DNA of 64,000 nucleotides from Onstottus_B arcticum (GTDB taxonomy: Bacteria > Acidobacteriota > Blastocatellia > UBA7656): assembly GCA_038040485.1 (NCBI GenBank), contig JBBPIE010000012.1, positions 62,001-126,000 of the forward strand, in the 5' to 3' direction. The notes below the pieces were generated by a model. That model was not told the origin of the DNA, did not search any database, and worked only from the letters and a program-made list of their open reading frames with translations. The position numbers were made by a program, and so were the translations under genes. Below, one piece after another: positions 9,601 through 17,804 of this stretch. How positions within the stretch are numbered: position 1 is the first letter of the stretch; each line of letters begins with the position of its first letter.

Positions 9601-9843
9601 GAACTCGGCGCGCTTGATCCAGGCTCGGCGCAAATTCTGTTTGAAGGGTACTGGTTCCTGAGAAAGCTGGATCACTGGATGCGCTTGCTGATGGATCGGC
9701 CTCGACCGGCGCTTCCGACTTCGGCTGTTGCGATGGGAGACCTCACGCGCGCGATGGGCCTGGCTTCGGTTGAAGAACTGGAGCGCGCCGTCGCCAGTCA
9801 CACATCTGCGATTCGTGAAGTCTACGACCGCGTCTTTGGTTGA
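6682..9843 (+). CDS. glnE: Bifunctional glutamine synthetase adenylyltransferase/deadenylase
   Basis: GlnE adds and removes AMP on glutamine synthetase in response to nitrogen status. Both nucleotidyltransferase domains are visible: SLGKLGCRELNYASDVDLLF in the N-terminal removase half and LGLGRLGHAGMDYGSDLDL in the C-terminal transferase half. At 1053 residues it is about 100 longer than typical. The excess is a 12-base repeat encoding EEPA units (8161-8206) between the halves and two heptanucleotide-repeat tracts (about 8690-8772 and 8915-8957) just before the C-terminal domain. ATGs at 6682 and 6691 are possible; an extended -10-like TGCTAGATT directly precedes, so the mRNA may be nearly leaderless. 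Confidence 0.93.
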   Translation: MLVMRKPESAEIEAFITTLPDPAGARTFLTRLRGVDPPPPIDFDRHQHLLARLLTIAAHSPYLGETLLRHPEHISWLQREDRELDRVKSTEQLRQEMARFVTGAIDRDLRTKLARFKRRELLRIFLRDCVARATLAEVTDELSNLADVILGHAFAVSYQERANRHGAPQIRDERGRIEQAEFAVVSLGKLGCRELNYASDVDLLFLYSGDGVTAGDGRNADSSITNKAFFAGVAEQIVQLIGSNSGEGSVYRIDLRLRPYGRDGDTVWEIERAADYYREKAQNWERQALIRARVSAGSERVVSRFLEMVRDVVFAPEALPGAVADVRRAKEKIDRSVATRGGGFNVKLGRGGIREIEFIVQALQLAWGGREPWVRSAQTLIVLGRLAEKHYLSETECAQLSAAYEFLRKAEHRLQMEHGAQTHRLPAASERLDLLARRCGYQQADPAAAFLSDLEAHTSSVRAIYDRVFASMGESKDAPARQHAGESASTDESATEEPAEEPAEEPAEEIDRLIRRADTALNKLIEAGARDTGRQFTIGAIDEAIKSALSSAVNPSRALRNLTAWAESLASYRGEQFPGSPAGESDWVTLAERLVMVLGSQYLAHILVSRPALAGVLAETDDPGSPSNFYRVICAATDGEVEASSRADALRRVWLRLVMRIGCRDMAAASGQRSEVRSQRSEARGQRSEASGERSADVGRLSASDDALRASNVEQTSLAEAALSIAVEIALESMGLTLDRRRVITGHRPLTTDHRPLPADLPFAVLGLGRLGHAGMDYGSDLDLLVVFDDEAQWPPATLVDRDSTGALRGFHSPQEFYAKFTSQLVRVLSSITREGLLYRVDLRLRPEGKSGALAQGLTSLVAYLNTRASAWEHSAYLKAREVTGDLRFGARARTAICEACFDAAARNSSLKEELAAMRTRLEREKASDSRPDIKWGKGGMTDVYFITRYIQLRDRIYFPTGQGTTALIKHLGELGALDPGSAQILFEGYWFLRKLDHWMRLLMDRPRPALPTSAVAMGDLTRAMGLASVEELERAVASHTSAIREVYDRVFG
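8161..8206 (+). repeat. In-frame 12-bp tandem repeat encoding EEPA
   Basis: About four copies of a 12-base unit (GCCGAAGAGCCA) sit in frame in glnE, giving an acidic EEPA linker between the two catalytic halves. The unit is a multiple of three, so copy number can change without breaking the frame. Confidence 0.85.
8690..8957. repeat. Heptanucleotide repeat arms inside glnE
   Basis: Left arm (about 8690-8772) is roughly eleven imperfect copies of AGGTCAG; right arm (about 8915-8957) is copies of CACTGAC/CACCGAC, broadly complementary to the left. The about 145 bases between encode ordinary GlnE sequence. Period is 7 bases, so each tract must total a multiple of three to keep the frame, which it does. 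Confidence 0.85.
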
Positions 9844-9972
9844 CCTCGATCGAGCGTTGCCTCACGTCGCAGCATTCGTCTCGGTTGCCATGGCCTATGA
9901 CAGCCATACCGCTCGTGAGCGCACGGGTTCTTGCCAATTCGATCGCTCACGAAACGCATGTCACGCGGCCAG

Positions 9973-12900
9973 TTACGGGTTCCTTCGCAGCATTGCATAG
10001 ACCGTCGGAGTCACAACAAGCGACAACAACAGAGCCACCATCAATCCTCCGATCACCGCGATCGCCAGGGCTTGTAACATCTCCGCGCCTGACCCGAGCG
10101 CCAGCGCTAACGGCAGCATCCCGAGCATCGCCGCGAGCGAAGTCATCAGTACCGGTCTGAACCTTCGCCGCCCGGATCTAAGCAACGCCTCCCTGAGCGT
10201 ATCGCCCGCAGTCAGATGATCCTCGACCGCGTCGAGCATCAGGATTCCGTTCTTTGCTACGATCCCTACGACCATGATCATTCCCATGTAGGAAACTACG
10301 TTCAGCGTCGTGTGCGTTATCAGGAGCGCCGCCAGCACGCCGCTCAACGCAAGCACCGCCCCCGTCACGATCGCGGCCGGATGTGCAAACGAACGAAACT
10401 CGATCAACAGGGTTATGAAGACGAGGACTACCGCAAGCCCGAGCGCCATCGTCATCTCGCGGAAGCTGGCCTGTTGCTCGCGGTACAACCCGCCGTACTC
10501 GAGAGTCATACCCGGCGGGAGCTTCACTTCCTTCGCAAGCTTTGCCTGGATTGCGCCGATCGCCGAACCGAGATCGACCCCTTCGAGCCGCGCGGTCACG
10601 CCGACCGTCTGTCGCAATCCATCTCGCGCGATCTCCGTCTGTCCTTTGTCATACTCAACGTCGGCCACCTGGTCCAGTCGAAACATCGTGTTCTTTGTGG
10701 CTGAGCGAATCGGAAGCGCGCGCAGCGCATCAAGCGACGAGCGCGATTCCTCCGGCAGAACCACGCGCACGTTGATCAAACGGTCCTGCTGAATGATCAC
10801 TGAACTCGCGTCGCCGGTCATTGCCGTAGTCACCGTGTTCGCAATGTCCGTCGCGTTGACGCCCAGCCCGGCGGCGCGCTGCGGGTCTACTTTGAAGGTA
10901 ATCGCCGGACCGCTCACCGTCACGCCGTCAAACGTATCCACGATACCCGGGATTTTCTTGATGACTCCTTCGATCTCGGCGGCTTTCTGCTCTAGCGCCG
11001 CCGCGTTTTCGCTGAAGAGTTTTATCTCGACAGGCTGAGGCTCGCTGGTCAAATCGCCTATCAGATCGCCGAGGATGCCCGGCAATTCAACGCGAGACAA
11101 TGCGGGCTCGGTTTGCTCGATCTCTTTGCGAAGATCGTCTTTGACTTCTTCGGTCGAACGCTTGCGGCCGGGCTTGAGCTTCACCAGGAAATCTCCGGTG
11201 TTTGGCTCGGTGATAAACAGGCCAAGCTGCAACCCGGTGCGCCGCGAGTAGCTTTCGACTTCGGGAGTGTCCTTCAACATCTCTTCTACGTGCTTTAGTA
11301 TCCGGTCCGTTTCCGCGAGCGAAGTTCCCGCCGGTGTGAAGTAGTCCAGCACAAACGCGCCTTCGTCGAACTCGGGCAAGAACTCCGAGCCGAGATTTCT
11401 GTAGACCAGGTACGACAACCCAATCACTACAACGCATACAACGATCACCGCCGGCCGGTTGTCGAGCGCTTTTTCGAGCAACCACTCGTAGCGCCGGACG
11501 ATCGCGCGCAACAATCTTCCTTGCTCGCGGCTCTCTTCGCGCTCTTCCGCCGCAAGCTCACCTTCGAGTTCCAGCCCCGATAGGCTGTCTTCCTCAACTT
11601 TCGCGCGTTTTTTCGGCGTGATGAATCGCTCGGCGAGCACCGGAGTGAACGAAAGCGCCAGCACAAGCGAGGTCAGCAGGGCTACCGCCATCGTCAGCGC
11701 AAGTGAGCGAAAGAAGACGCCGGTCACTCCCGTCAAAAGCGTCAGCGGCAGAAAGACAACCACTGGTGTGACTGTCGAGCCGATGATGGGAACGGTTATC
11801 TCCGACACCGCAAGCTGAACCGCGTCACGCCGGGACTCGCCGCGCGCGCGGTGCGTGTAGATGTTCTCGACTACTACTATCGCGTCATCAATGACCAGAC
11901 CGATTGCCGCCGCGACGCCGCCCAGCGTCATCAAATCGAAGCTCAGTCCTGCAAGCCACATCGCGAGAAACGTCGCCAGCACTGTCACTGGAATCACGAG
12001 GACAGCAACGAAGGTCGTTCCCGCGTTTCGCAGAAAACCGTAGAGGATGCCAACCGACAGAAGAAGGCCGATCAGGATCGAATCGCGAACCGAGGTGATC
12101 GACGCGCGCACCAGCAGTGACTGATCGTAGTATGGCGCGACTGATACGTCCTTCGGGAGCTGCGAGCGCATCGCCGCAAGTTCCGCCTTCACTTCGTCGA
12201 CGACCTCGACCGTGTTTGCCTCGGGCTGGCGAGTGATGTTGAGCAGCACTGCGCGGTGGCCATCGGCGGTGACGATCGTGTAGTTCGGCGCTACGCCTTC
12301 GCCGACTGTTGCAATGTCTGCGACCGTAACAGGCGCGTTGTTCACAACCGCGACGACAATCGAGTTCAACTCTTCGGGCTTTTTCGCCTGGCCGCTGACC
12401 AGCATCAGCTCCAGTTGATGGTTTTCCTCTACAAGTCCCGGCGACGCGATGATGTTTGCTTTGTTGACGGCGTCCACGACCTGGTCGAGCGAGACGCCCC
12501 GCGCGGCCAGCCTTCCGGGATCAACTGTCACGTGGAACTCGCGCGTCTCTCCGCCCGCGACTGCCACGGAAGCGACACCCGCGAGCCGAGTGAGCCGCGG
12601 CCTGACTGTGTAGTTGGCGATGTCGCGAAGACTTGCGGGATCGCGATCATCGGAAGTCAGGCTGTAGCCGGCTACGGGAAAGACGGCGAACGTCAGTCGC
12701 TCGACGCGGCGTATCGAAGCCGTCGGCGGCAGGCTTGAAACCAGTTGGGAGAGTCGCTCTTGAACGAGTTGGAGCGATTCGGCTATGTCGACGCTCCAAT
12801 CAAAAAAGAGACTGATGTCACATCCGCCGCGTTGCGTGGTCGAGCGAATCCGATTTACGCCGGGAAGTCCGTTCATCGCTTCTTCGATCGGACGAGTGAC

Positions 12901-13086
12901 CGACACGAGGACTTGTTGAGCGGGGACGACGCCGTCGTCGATGATTATTACAACGCGAGGAAAATCAGTTTGAGGGAAGATGGCTACGGGAAGTTGAAAC
13001 GCGGCATAGAGCCCAGCCGCGCAAAGCAGCCCGACCAATACAACGACCGCGCGTGATTGATTGGAGACGACCCCCGCCAGGCTCAC
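9973..13086 (-). CDS. RND-family efflux pump, inner-membrane permease
   Basis: This 1037-residue protein has full AcrB/CusA-family length. It starts at GTG 13086 behind a GGGAGAG ribosome site. The first helix, large periplasmic loops and second helix bundle are all present; TM4 carries IGLVIDDAIVVVEN with the proton-relay pair Asp400-Asp401. The DD motif resembles drug-type (HAE) pumps rather than the heavy-metal CzcA/CusA type, so the substrate is open. Adaptor and outer-membrane channel genes lie on the same strand 3.3 kb upstream, separated by an insertion-like segment. Confidence 0.92.
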   Translation of the reverse strand: MSLAGVVSNQSRAVVVLVGLLCAAGLYAAFQLPVAIFPQTDFPRVVIIIDDGVVPAQQVLVSVTRPIEEAMNGLPGVNRIRSTTQRGGCDISLFFDWSVDIAESLQLVQERLSQLVSSLPPTASIRRVERLTFAVFPVAGYSLTSDDRDPASLRDIANYTVRPRLTRLAGVASVAVAGGETREFHVTVDPGRLAARGVSLDQVVDAVNKANIIASPGLVEENHQLELMLVSGQAKKPEELNSIVVAVVNNAPVTVADIATVGEGVAPNYTIVTADGHRAVLLNITRQPEANTVEVVDEVKAELAAMRSQLPKDVSVAPYYDQSLLVRASITSVRDSILIGLLLSVGILYGFLRNAGTTFVAVLVIPVTVLATFLAMWLAGLSFDLMTLGGVAAAIGLVIDDAIVVVENIYTHRARGESRRDAVQLAVSEITVPIIGSTVTPVVVFLPLTLLTGVTGVFFRSLALTMAVALLTSLVLALSFTPVLAERFITPKKRAKVEEDSLSGLELEGELAAEEREESREQGRLLRAIVRRYEWLLEKALDNRPAVIVVCVVVIGLSYLVYRNLGSEFLPEFDEGAFVLDYFTPAGTSLAETDRILKHVEEMLKDTPEVESYSRRTGLQLGLFITEPNTGDFLVKLKPGRKRSTEEVKDDLRKEIEQTEPALSRVELPGILGDLIGDLTSEPQPVEIKLFSENAAALEQKAAEIEGVIKKIPGIVDTFDGVTVSGPAITFKVDPQRAAGLGVNATDIANTVTTAMTGDASSVIIQQDRLINVRVVLPEESRSSLDALRALPIRSATKNTMFRLDQVADVEYDKGQTEIARDGLRQTVGVTARLEGVDLGSAIGAIQAKLAKEVKLPPGMTLEYGGLYREQQASFREMTMALGLAVVLVFITLLIEFRSFAHPAAIVTGAVLALSGVLAALLITHTTLNVVSYMGMIMVVGIVAKNGILMLDAVEDHLTAGDTLREALLRSGRRRFRPVLMTSLAAMLGMLPLALALGSGAEMLQALAIAVIGGLMVALLLSLVVTPTVYAMLRRNP

Positions 13087-13275
13087 AGTTGCTCTCCCTT
13101 AGGAGCCGACCGAGAGATGGACGTACCTACAATAGTGTGTGCCGTCTCGTTTGCGATTGAACCACTAGGAATATTGAGTCGGACGGCTAAGCGCTGCAGC
13201 CTTAGCTGACTTGTTGCGTGGCGCAAGAACGCAGGTTGGTTAGCTAACAGGCTCAGCATCGCAGGTAACCCTTGG

Positions 13276-13281
13276 TATACT
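13276..13281 (+). promoter_or_regulatory. Possible -10 element TATACT
   Basis: TATACT in CCCTTGGTATACTTGATC precedes a small ATG by 10 bases and the antitoxin-like pair by about 100. No clear -35 is seen 17 bases upstream. Weak evidence. Confidence 0.35.
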
Positions 13282-13291
13282 TGATCGAATC

Positions 13292-13381
13292 ATGGGAGTC
13301 AACTTGAGTGGACGCTCTAACCGCGATAGGATTCTGGCGTTTTTGCTACCGCGGTCTGCGAATCTAGCAGATCGACCATAG
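13292..13381 (+). CDS. Possible 29-codon leader ORF
   Basis: A short frame (MGVNLSGRSNRDRILAFLLP start) begins 10 bases after a TATACT box and ends 4 bases before the GTG of the next gene. It might be a leader peptide or chance. No family recognised. The preceding stretch 13087-13275 holds nothing I can identify. Confidence 0.25.
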   Translation: MGVNLSGRSNRDRILAFLLPRSANLADRP

Positions 13382-13388
13382 GTGAGTG

Positions 13389-13781
13389 ATGAATAGATCG
13401 GAAGCGATTGCCTGCGCAGCCAGACAGAAAGGCGCTTCAGGCCTCAGGCGAAGCAGTACCCACTTCGCCAACATCAACGCCGCGAAAGAGGTCTGGTGGC
13501 TCGAAATACCGCAGACCAAACTCGCTCAAGCCGGTGATCTCACTATCAACCTGCTTCTGTACGACAGCCGATCCGGCATCCTCCATCATCTACAGGTTCC
13601 AAAGCTTTTCTTTGAGACGCATGAGAAGCAACTCGTGATTCGTCCCGAGAAGGCATGCTTAGTTCTTGAGTTGTCATCTGAGAAGGCAAGACAATTCCGC
13701 GACGTTAGGCCAGGTGGCGATGGAATAGAGTTCCGTCCGTTTCTGAAGGCGAGCTGGGGTGGCGATGATGATCCAGAATGA
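13389..13781 (+). CDS. Hypothetical protein, first gene of an antitoxin-like pair
   Basis: The 130-residue protein starts at ATG 13389 (GTG 13386 is the alternative). Its C-terminal two thirds look like a compact alpha/beta domain (AKEVWWLEIPQTKL, LTINLLLYDSR, LHHLQVPKLFF, LELSSEKARQFRDV, FRPFLK). I do not recognise the family. It overlaps the next small gene by 14 bases, an arrangement common in toxin-antitoxin modules and in coupled accessory genes. It sits in an insertion-like segment between the RND permease and its adaptor. Function unknown. Confidence 0.65.
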   Translation: MNRSEAIACAARQKGASGLRRSSTHFANINAAKEVWWLEIPQTKLAQAGDLTINLLLYDSRSGILHHLQVPKLFFETHEKQLVIRPEKACLVLELSSEKARQFRDVRPGGDGIEFRPFLKASWGGDDDPE

Positions 13782-13950
13782 TCAAGAACTTCAGGCGATG
13801 AAGGAACGCATTGCCTATTTCCAACAGCAGGTCGAAACACTACAACGGATGGAAAGCGATGCCCAGAATTACCGGGCGTCAGCGGGAGGCTATCTCGCTG
13901 AAATCGACCGGATGAACCTTGAGATCACAGAATACCTGTCGCCGCGATAG
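13768..13950 (+). CDS. Small coiled-coil hypothetical protein, second gene of the pair
   Basis: The 60-residue protein begins at ATG 13768 (MIQNDQELQAMKERIAYFQQ), with in-frame ATG and GTG codons just upstream. It is almost entirely helical and heptad-like (IAYFQQQVETLQRM), then ASAGGYLAEIDRMNLEITEYL. Its size, helical nature and overlap with the preceding gene resemble an antitoxin or HTH-less partner protein. A DNA-binding motif is not evident. Function is inferred only from layout. Confidence 0.65.
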   Translation: MIQNDQELQAMKERIAYFQQQVETLQRMESDAQNYRASAGGYLAEIDRMNLEITEYLSPR

Positions 13951-14122
13951 AATCTGTTTTTGATAGCGGGTGAGCGTCAGTCTTTCGCGCATACCCACCT
14001 CGTCAGAGGTGGGTCGCTGATGTTTAAGCCTACTGCGCGGCTCTCCGCTTTGCTCGTCACGATGTGTGCATACCCACCTCGTCAGAGGTGGGTCGCTGAT
14101 GTTTAAGCCTACTGCGCGGCTC

Positions 14123-14222
14123 NNNNNNNNNNNNNNNNNNNNNNNNNNNNNNNNNNNNNNNNNNNNNNNNNNNNNNNNNNNNNNNNNNNNNNNNNNNNNN
14201 NNNNNNNNNNNNNNNNNNNNNN
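14123..14222. other. Assembly gap, 100 N
   Basis: Exactly 100 N inside the left tandem array; a placeholder length, so the true repeat copy number is unknown. Confidence 0.98.
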
Positions 14223-14593
14223 TCCGCTTTGCTCGTCACGATGTGCGCATACCCACCTCGTCAGAGGTGGGTCGCTGATGTTTTAAGCCTACTGCGCGGC
14301 TCTCCGCTTTGCCCGTCACGATGTGTGCATACCCACCTCGTCAGAGGTGGGTCGCTGATGTTAAGGCCTACAGGAAGCACTGTGCTACTATCCCGGTTTA
14401 TCTCACCCCCGCAGCGGGCACAATAAACTGCCGACTCAAAGTTCGTTGCCGATGTTGTAGGCCGTAACATCACGGACCCACCTCTGACGAGGTGGGTATG
14501 AAGAAACGCGAGAGCGCGCAGAGCGGTGTAGGCCGTAACATCACGGACCCACCTCTGACGAGGTGGGTATGAAGAAACGCGAGAGCGCGCAGA

Positions 14594-14693
14594 NNNNNNN
14601 NNNNNNNNNNNNNNNNNNNNNNNNNNNNNNNNNNNNNNNNNNNNNNNNNNNNNNNNNNNNNNNNNNNNNNNNNNNNNNNNNNNNNNNNNNNNN
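14594..14693. other. Assembly gap, 100 N
   Basis: Exactly 100 N inside the right tandem array; true length and repeat copy number are unknown. Confidence 0.98.
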
Positions 14694-14896
14694 TAACAAC
14701 ACGGACCCACCTCTGACGAGGTGGGTATGAAGAAACGCGAGAGCGCGCCGAGCGGTGTGTAGGCTGAACCATCACGGACCCACCTCTGACGAGGTGGGTA
14801 TGTGCGAAAGTCTGATGCGCATTCGATGGTACCTCCCGAGTTGCAGCCGGTGAACAAGAAATGTATTTTGAAGCAGTGCCCAAAGAACGTAGCCAG

Positions 14897-15133
14897 ATGA
14901 GCCCCAGCTTCGCTGAAATCGTCGAAGACGTGAAGGCGCTGTCGATCCAGGAAAAGCAGGAACTTCACCAGCTAATCGAACGATATTTGATTGAAGCCAG
15001 ACGGGATGAAATATACGAGGGCTATGTTCTTAGCGTGAGTGAACTGGACCAAGGCAAACTAGAATTCTCAAGCGATACAGACGAGCTGCGAGGGATGTTA
15101 TTCAATGACTGGGATGAGGTCTGCTTCCCCTAA
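14897..15133 (+). CDS. Antitoxin-like small acidic protein
   Basis: The 78-residue protein starts at ATG 14897 (MSPSFAEIVEDVKALSIQEK). It has a helical N-terminal half (LSIQEKQELHQLIERYLIEARRDE) followed by YEGYVLSVSELDQGKLEFSS and an LRGMLF end. The pattern resembles small antitoxin-like proteins common in cyanobacteria and other repeat-rich genomes, usually paired with a RelE- or PIN-type toxin. No toxin gene follows: the next gene is convergent. It may be an orphan or have lost its partner. Confidence 0.6.
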   Translation: MSPSFAEIVEDVKALSIQEKQELHQLIERYLIEARRDEIYEGYVLSVSELDQGKLEFSSDTDELRGMLFNDWDEVCFP

Positions 15134-16165
15134 CTACCTGGCCTGCTTAGAACTCGGTCCCCGCCATATTTCTCTCTTTTTCCCCTCGGCGTCCAAGCTG
15201 GTTGCTACCTTTTCACCACCAGAGGTGTTTATCAGTAACAGTGCGCCTTTGCTGTAGTCGATCGCGGGAGACATACCTACATCTATCATGAAGATTCTTC
15301 CGTCTTTATCCTGCCCGATCTCGCCTTTGTCGTGAAAAGCACTCGGATCGTGACCGAAAACTATATGCTTGCAGTTGAGCGCCGCCAGGTAGTTGTCCAG
15401 AAGTTCCCTGGACTTACCTTCTCCCTTCCACCACTCCCGCGCCTCGAGCAGAGAGTCGTCACCAATGATGAAAGCTGAACCCCAATAACCCCGATCGACT
15501 GCGGTTCGAAACCCTTCGGCTATCTCGTTGATCGTTTTGCCTGACGTGTCGCCACCGTGAGCGAAAAACCAATCATTGATCCTGGCGGCGAAGGGCCGAT
15601 TCATCAGCCATTCTCCGTAGTCCGTCTCTCCCATCGCGACCCTGTCTGGGTCCATTCCTTTGTTGCTAAGCTCATCGCGAAATTCGGCTGCTTTCTTTTT
15701 CTCGGGATTAGCCAGGAACTCGGCCTCATGGTTTCCAAGAGTGATGACGACTTCTCCATGAGAGGCAGGGGCCTGGGCTTCCAGCGCTCTCACAAGGTCG
15801 ATGACTTCCATCGAGCGAGTGCCCTTGTCTATCAAGTCGCCTGTACAAACGAGCAGTCGATTGCCACCGGACCAGGAATACCCAACGGGGGATTGCGAGT
15901 CCGGCTTGATGAGTTCCGCAGTGGAGAGAAGGCTCACGAGCCTTTCATAACCTCCATGAACATCGCCCAACGCAACGATCTCGGCTGTGGTATCCCGCTC
16001 AATGACCGCAGGAAACCGGTTCCAGTCGCGAGCGAACGCTGCGCGAGCTTGTTCCGGACGCTTGCTCTCCTTCTTGTCTCGTTTAGCGTCGGAACAAGAT
16101 GTGCCGGCTAGCAAAGCGAGGGCTATGAAGATGATTATCCGGTAACGGGAATCAGTCCGTCTCAT
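15134..16165 (-). CDS. Calcineurin-like metallophosphoesterase lipoprotein
   Basis: Start is set at ATG 16165 because a lipoprotein signal follows (IIIFIALALLAGTSC, lipobox AGTSC); upstream codons are repeat-derived. The 343-residue protein shows phosphoesterase metal motifs in order: VALGDVHGGYERL (GDxHG), CTGDLIDKGTRS (GDxxDRG-like, with K for R), TLGNHEAEF (GNHE), FAHGG and FGHDPSAF (GHxP-like). It is probably a Ser/Thr-phosphatase-like or Shewanella-type periplasmic enzyme anchored to the membrane. Its substrate is unknown. It lies between the HlyD adaptor and the RND pump but has no clear functional link. Confidence 0.85.
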   Translation of the reverse strand: MRRTDSRYRIIIFIALALLAGTSCSDAKRDKKESKRPEQARAAFARDWNRFPAVIERDTTAEIVALGDVHGGYERLVSLLSTAELIKPDSQSPVGYSWSGGNRLLVCTGDLIDKGTRSMEVIDLVRALEAQAPASHGEVVITLGNHEAEFLANPEKKKAAEFRDELSNKGMDPDRVAMGETDYGEWLMNRPFAARINDWFFAHGGDTSGKTINEIAEGFRTAVDRGYWGSAFIIGDDSLLEAREWWKGEGKSRELLDNYLAALNCKHIVFGHDPSAFHDKGEIGQDKDGRIFMIDVGMSPAIDYSKGALLLINTSGGEKVATSLDAEGKKREIWRGPSSKQAR

Positions 16166-16247
16166 AAACGTCTTCCAATCTCCTTCGGCGGCGTCGTGTC
16201 TCAATGCTAGACCCGTTTCGCTGTCCGGTAGAGTCTGTGATTGCGAA

Positions 16248-16354
16248 TTCTCTTTTTTGCGTAACCTCCGCGGCTTAGCGCCTCTGCGGGTAGTTCGCTG
16301 CGAAAGTCCTGCTAACCGCAGAGACGCCGAGACGCAGAGACAAACGCGGAGAAG
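16248..16354. repeat. CGCAGAG hairpin element, two-arm, diverged
   Basis: Left arm (about 16248-16292, reading GCGCCTCTGCGGGTAG) and right arm (about 16311-16354, CTAACCGCAGAGACGCCGAG) form an inverted pair with an unrelated loop. It fills the space between the adaptor gene and the phosphoesterase start. Confidence 0.8.
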
Positions 16355-16366
16355 TGACTCCAACTT

Positions 16367-17734
16367 TCACTTCTCCGGCGGTTCGGTCTCTTCCGGCTCA
16401 CTGATCTTCACCTTGCTGCCATCCGGCAACGCGTAGCTTCCTTCGACAACGACCGTCTCTCCGCCTTTCAAACCCGAAGTGATCTCAACTCGATCGAGCG
16501 TGCGAATGCCGACCGTGACCTTTGTTTCGTGAGCTAGCGACTCATTGTCGACAACCATGACCTTGCCTTCATTGCCGTTTGTCGCATCGAGCGTGACCGC
16601 CGCGGCAGGCACGACGACGGCATCCTCGGCCTTGCTGGTCTCGAGCACCACTTTGGCGGCGCTGTTGGCTCGCAAGCGGCCTCCCTCGTTTTTCAAGTTC
16701 ACCCAAACTTCGACGGTTCGGCTTTGCGGGTCGCTCCCCTTGCTGACCAGCGAGATGACGCCGATCAACTCTTCGCCGGGCGACTCCTGCGGGAGGATCT
16801 TCGCTGTCTCGCCGACTTTGAGCTGCGCCGCGACGGTATCGGCGACTGGAGCCTTCACGATCACTTCGCTGACGTCGCCGATGGTGAACAGCTTGCCGCC
16901 CGGAGAGGCGAACTCGCCTTCGAATTGAAACTGTTCGGTGATGACGCCCGAGAACGGCGCGCGAATCGTCGCGTAGCTGAGCTGCGAGTCGAGCCCCGCA
17001 AGCCGCTGCTGGGCTTGAGCGACGCGCGACGCCGCAAGGGCCAGATCGTTCGGTTGAGTCGAGGTGGCGTGTAGACGCGCGGTGCTTTCGGCGAGTTGAA
17101 GGTCGCTTTCGGCGGTCGCCAGTGCGAGTTGCGAGGCGTCAAGTTCCTTCCTGGAGATTCCGCCCTGGTCGTAAAGCACCTTACGCCGCTCATAGACGGC
17201 GCGGGCGTTGGTGAGGTTAGCCCGCGCGTCTCGAACCGCTTTCTGATCCTGGGCGGTAGTCTGCGGGATCGAGCCGGCTACAACCGCACGCGCGTTGAGT
17301 TTGGCTTCTTCGAGCGCGGCTGCGGCTTCGGCTCGCTGTGATTGAATGTCGCGGGATTCGAGAGTGGCGATGACGTCGCCTTCCCGAACGGACTTGTTGC
17401 GAAGCAACGGCATGGTCTTGATCGGAGCGGCGACCTTGGCGCTTACCGTGGCTTCCTTGCGGGGAAAGATAGTACCGAGCGCGGTGACTTCCTGGGCGAT
17501 GGGTTGGCGCTCGGCTTTGGCGACGCGGACGCTCACGACGACTTCCTCGGACTCTTCGGCCGCGTTCGATCCTTTTTTGCCGGCGAGCAACCAGACGATC
17601 AAGACGGTCAGAGCCGCGGCGAGAAGCAGGGCGAAGAAGATTCCGCGTCTGCCGAGCCGCAGGGCTCGTTCCGAGAATGCATTTCGCGGGTGGGCTTCGT
17701 ATACGGCTGCCGGCGGCTTGTCGTTGTCAGACAT
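16367..17734 (-). CDS. RND efflux periplasmic adaptor (HlyD/MFP family)
   Basis: The 455-residue membrane-fusion protein bridges an RND pump to a TolC-type channel. One N-terminal helix (GIFFALLLAAALTVLIVWLLAG) anchors it; then come a lipoyl-like half (VTALGTIFPRKEATVSAKVA), a long coiled-coil hairpin (roughly residues 120-240), the second lipoyl half (LDSQLSYATIRAPFSGVIT) and beta-barrel domains ending in KGGETVVVEGSYALPDGS. It lies 70 bases downstream of the TolC gene on the same strand, so the two are probably co-transcribed. Confidence 0.92.
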   Translation of the reverse strand: MSDNDKPPAAVYEAHPRNAFSERALRLGRRGIFFALLLAAALTVLIVWLLAGKKGSNAAEESEEVVVSVRVAKAERQPIAQEVTALGTIFPRKEATVSAKVAAPIKTMPLLRNKSVREGDVIATLESRDIQSQRAEAAAALEEAKLNARAVVAGSIPQTTAQDQKAVRDARANLTNARAVYERRKVLYDQGGISRKELDASQLALATAESDLQLAESTARLHATSTQPNDLALAASRVAQAQQRLAGLDSQLSYATIRAPFSGVITEQFQFEGEFASPGGKLFTIGDVSEVIVKAPVADTVAAQLKVGETAKILPQESPGEELIGVISLVSKGSDPQSRTVEVWVNLKNEGGRLRANSAAKVVLETSKAEDAVVVPAAAVTLDATNGNEGKVMVVDNESLAHETKVTVGIRTLDRVEITSGLKGGETVVVEGSYALPDGSKVKISEPEETEPPEK

Positions 17735-17804
17735 ATCTTAGAGTCTCGCCTCGTAGAATCATGCGGATCAGCAACCGAGCGAATGAATTCGTTACGACCA
17801 CGCC

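Larger units (their letters stand above)
13973..14820. repeat. Mirrored arrays of palindromic repeats with matching ends
   Basis: The palindrome has 9-base arms ACCCACCTC and GAGGTGGGT around GTCA. At least four copies at 79-80 base spacing run on the + strand (starting near 13991, 14070, 14249, 14329). At least four at 71-73 base spacing run in the opposite orientation (near 14474, 14545, 14703, 14776). Both sets share the extended core continuing TGATGTT...GCCTAC after the palindrome. The outer flanks also match as inverted copies (GCGTCAGTCTTTCGC at left; GCATCAGACTTTCGC read from the right). Two fixed 100-N gaps interrupt the arrays. The central 110 bases (14360-14470) are unique. No gene is supported here. 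Confidence 0.9.

Noticed and set aside
13973..14820. Possible CRISPR array
   Set aside because: The palindromes repeat regularly, but the stretches between are near-identical rather than unique spacers, the units reverse orientation midway, and no cas genes are present.
14057..14968. Long ORFs running across the N gaps
   Set aside because: They are translations of tandem repeats and unknown bases; no independent coding signal supports them.
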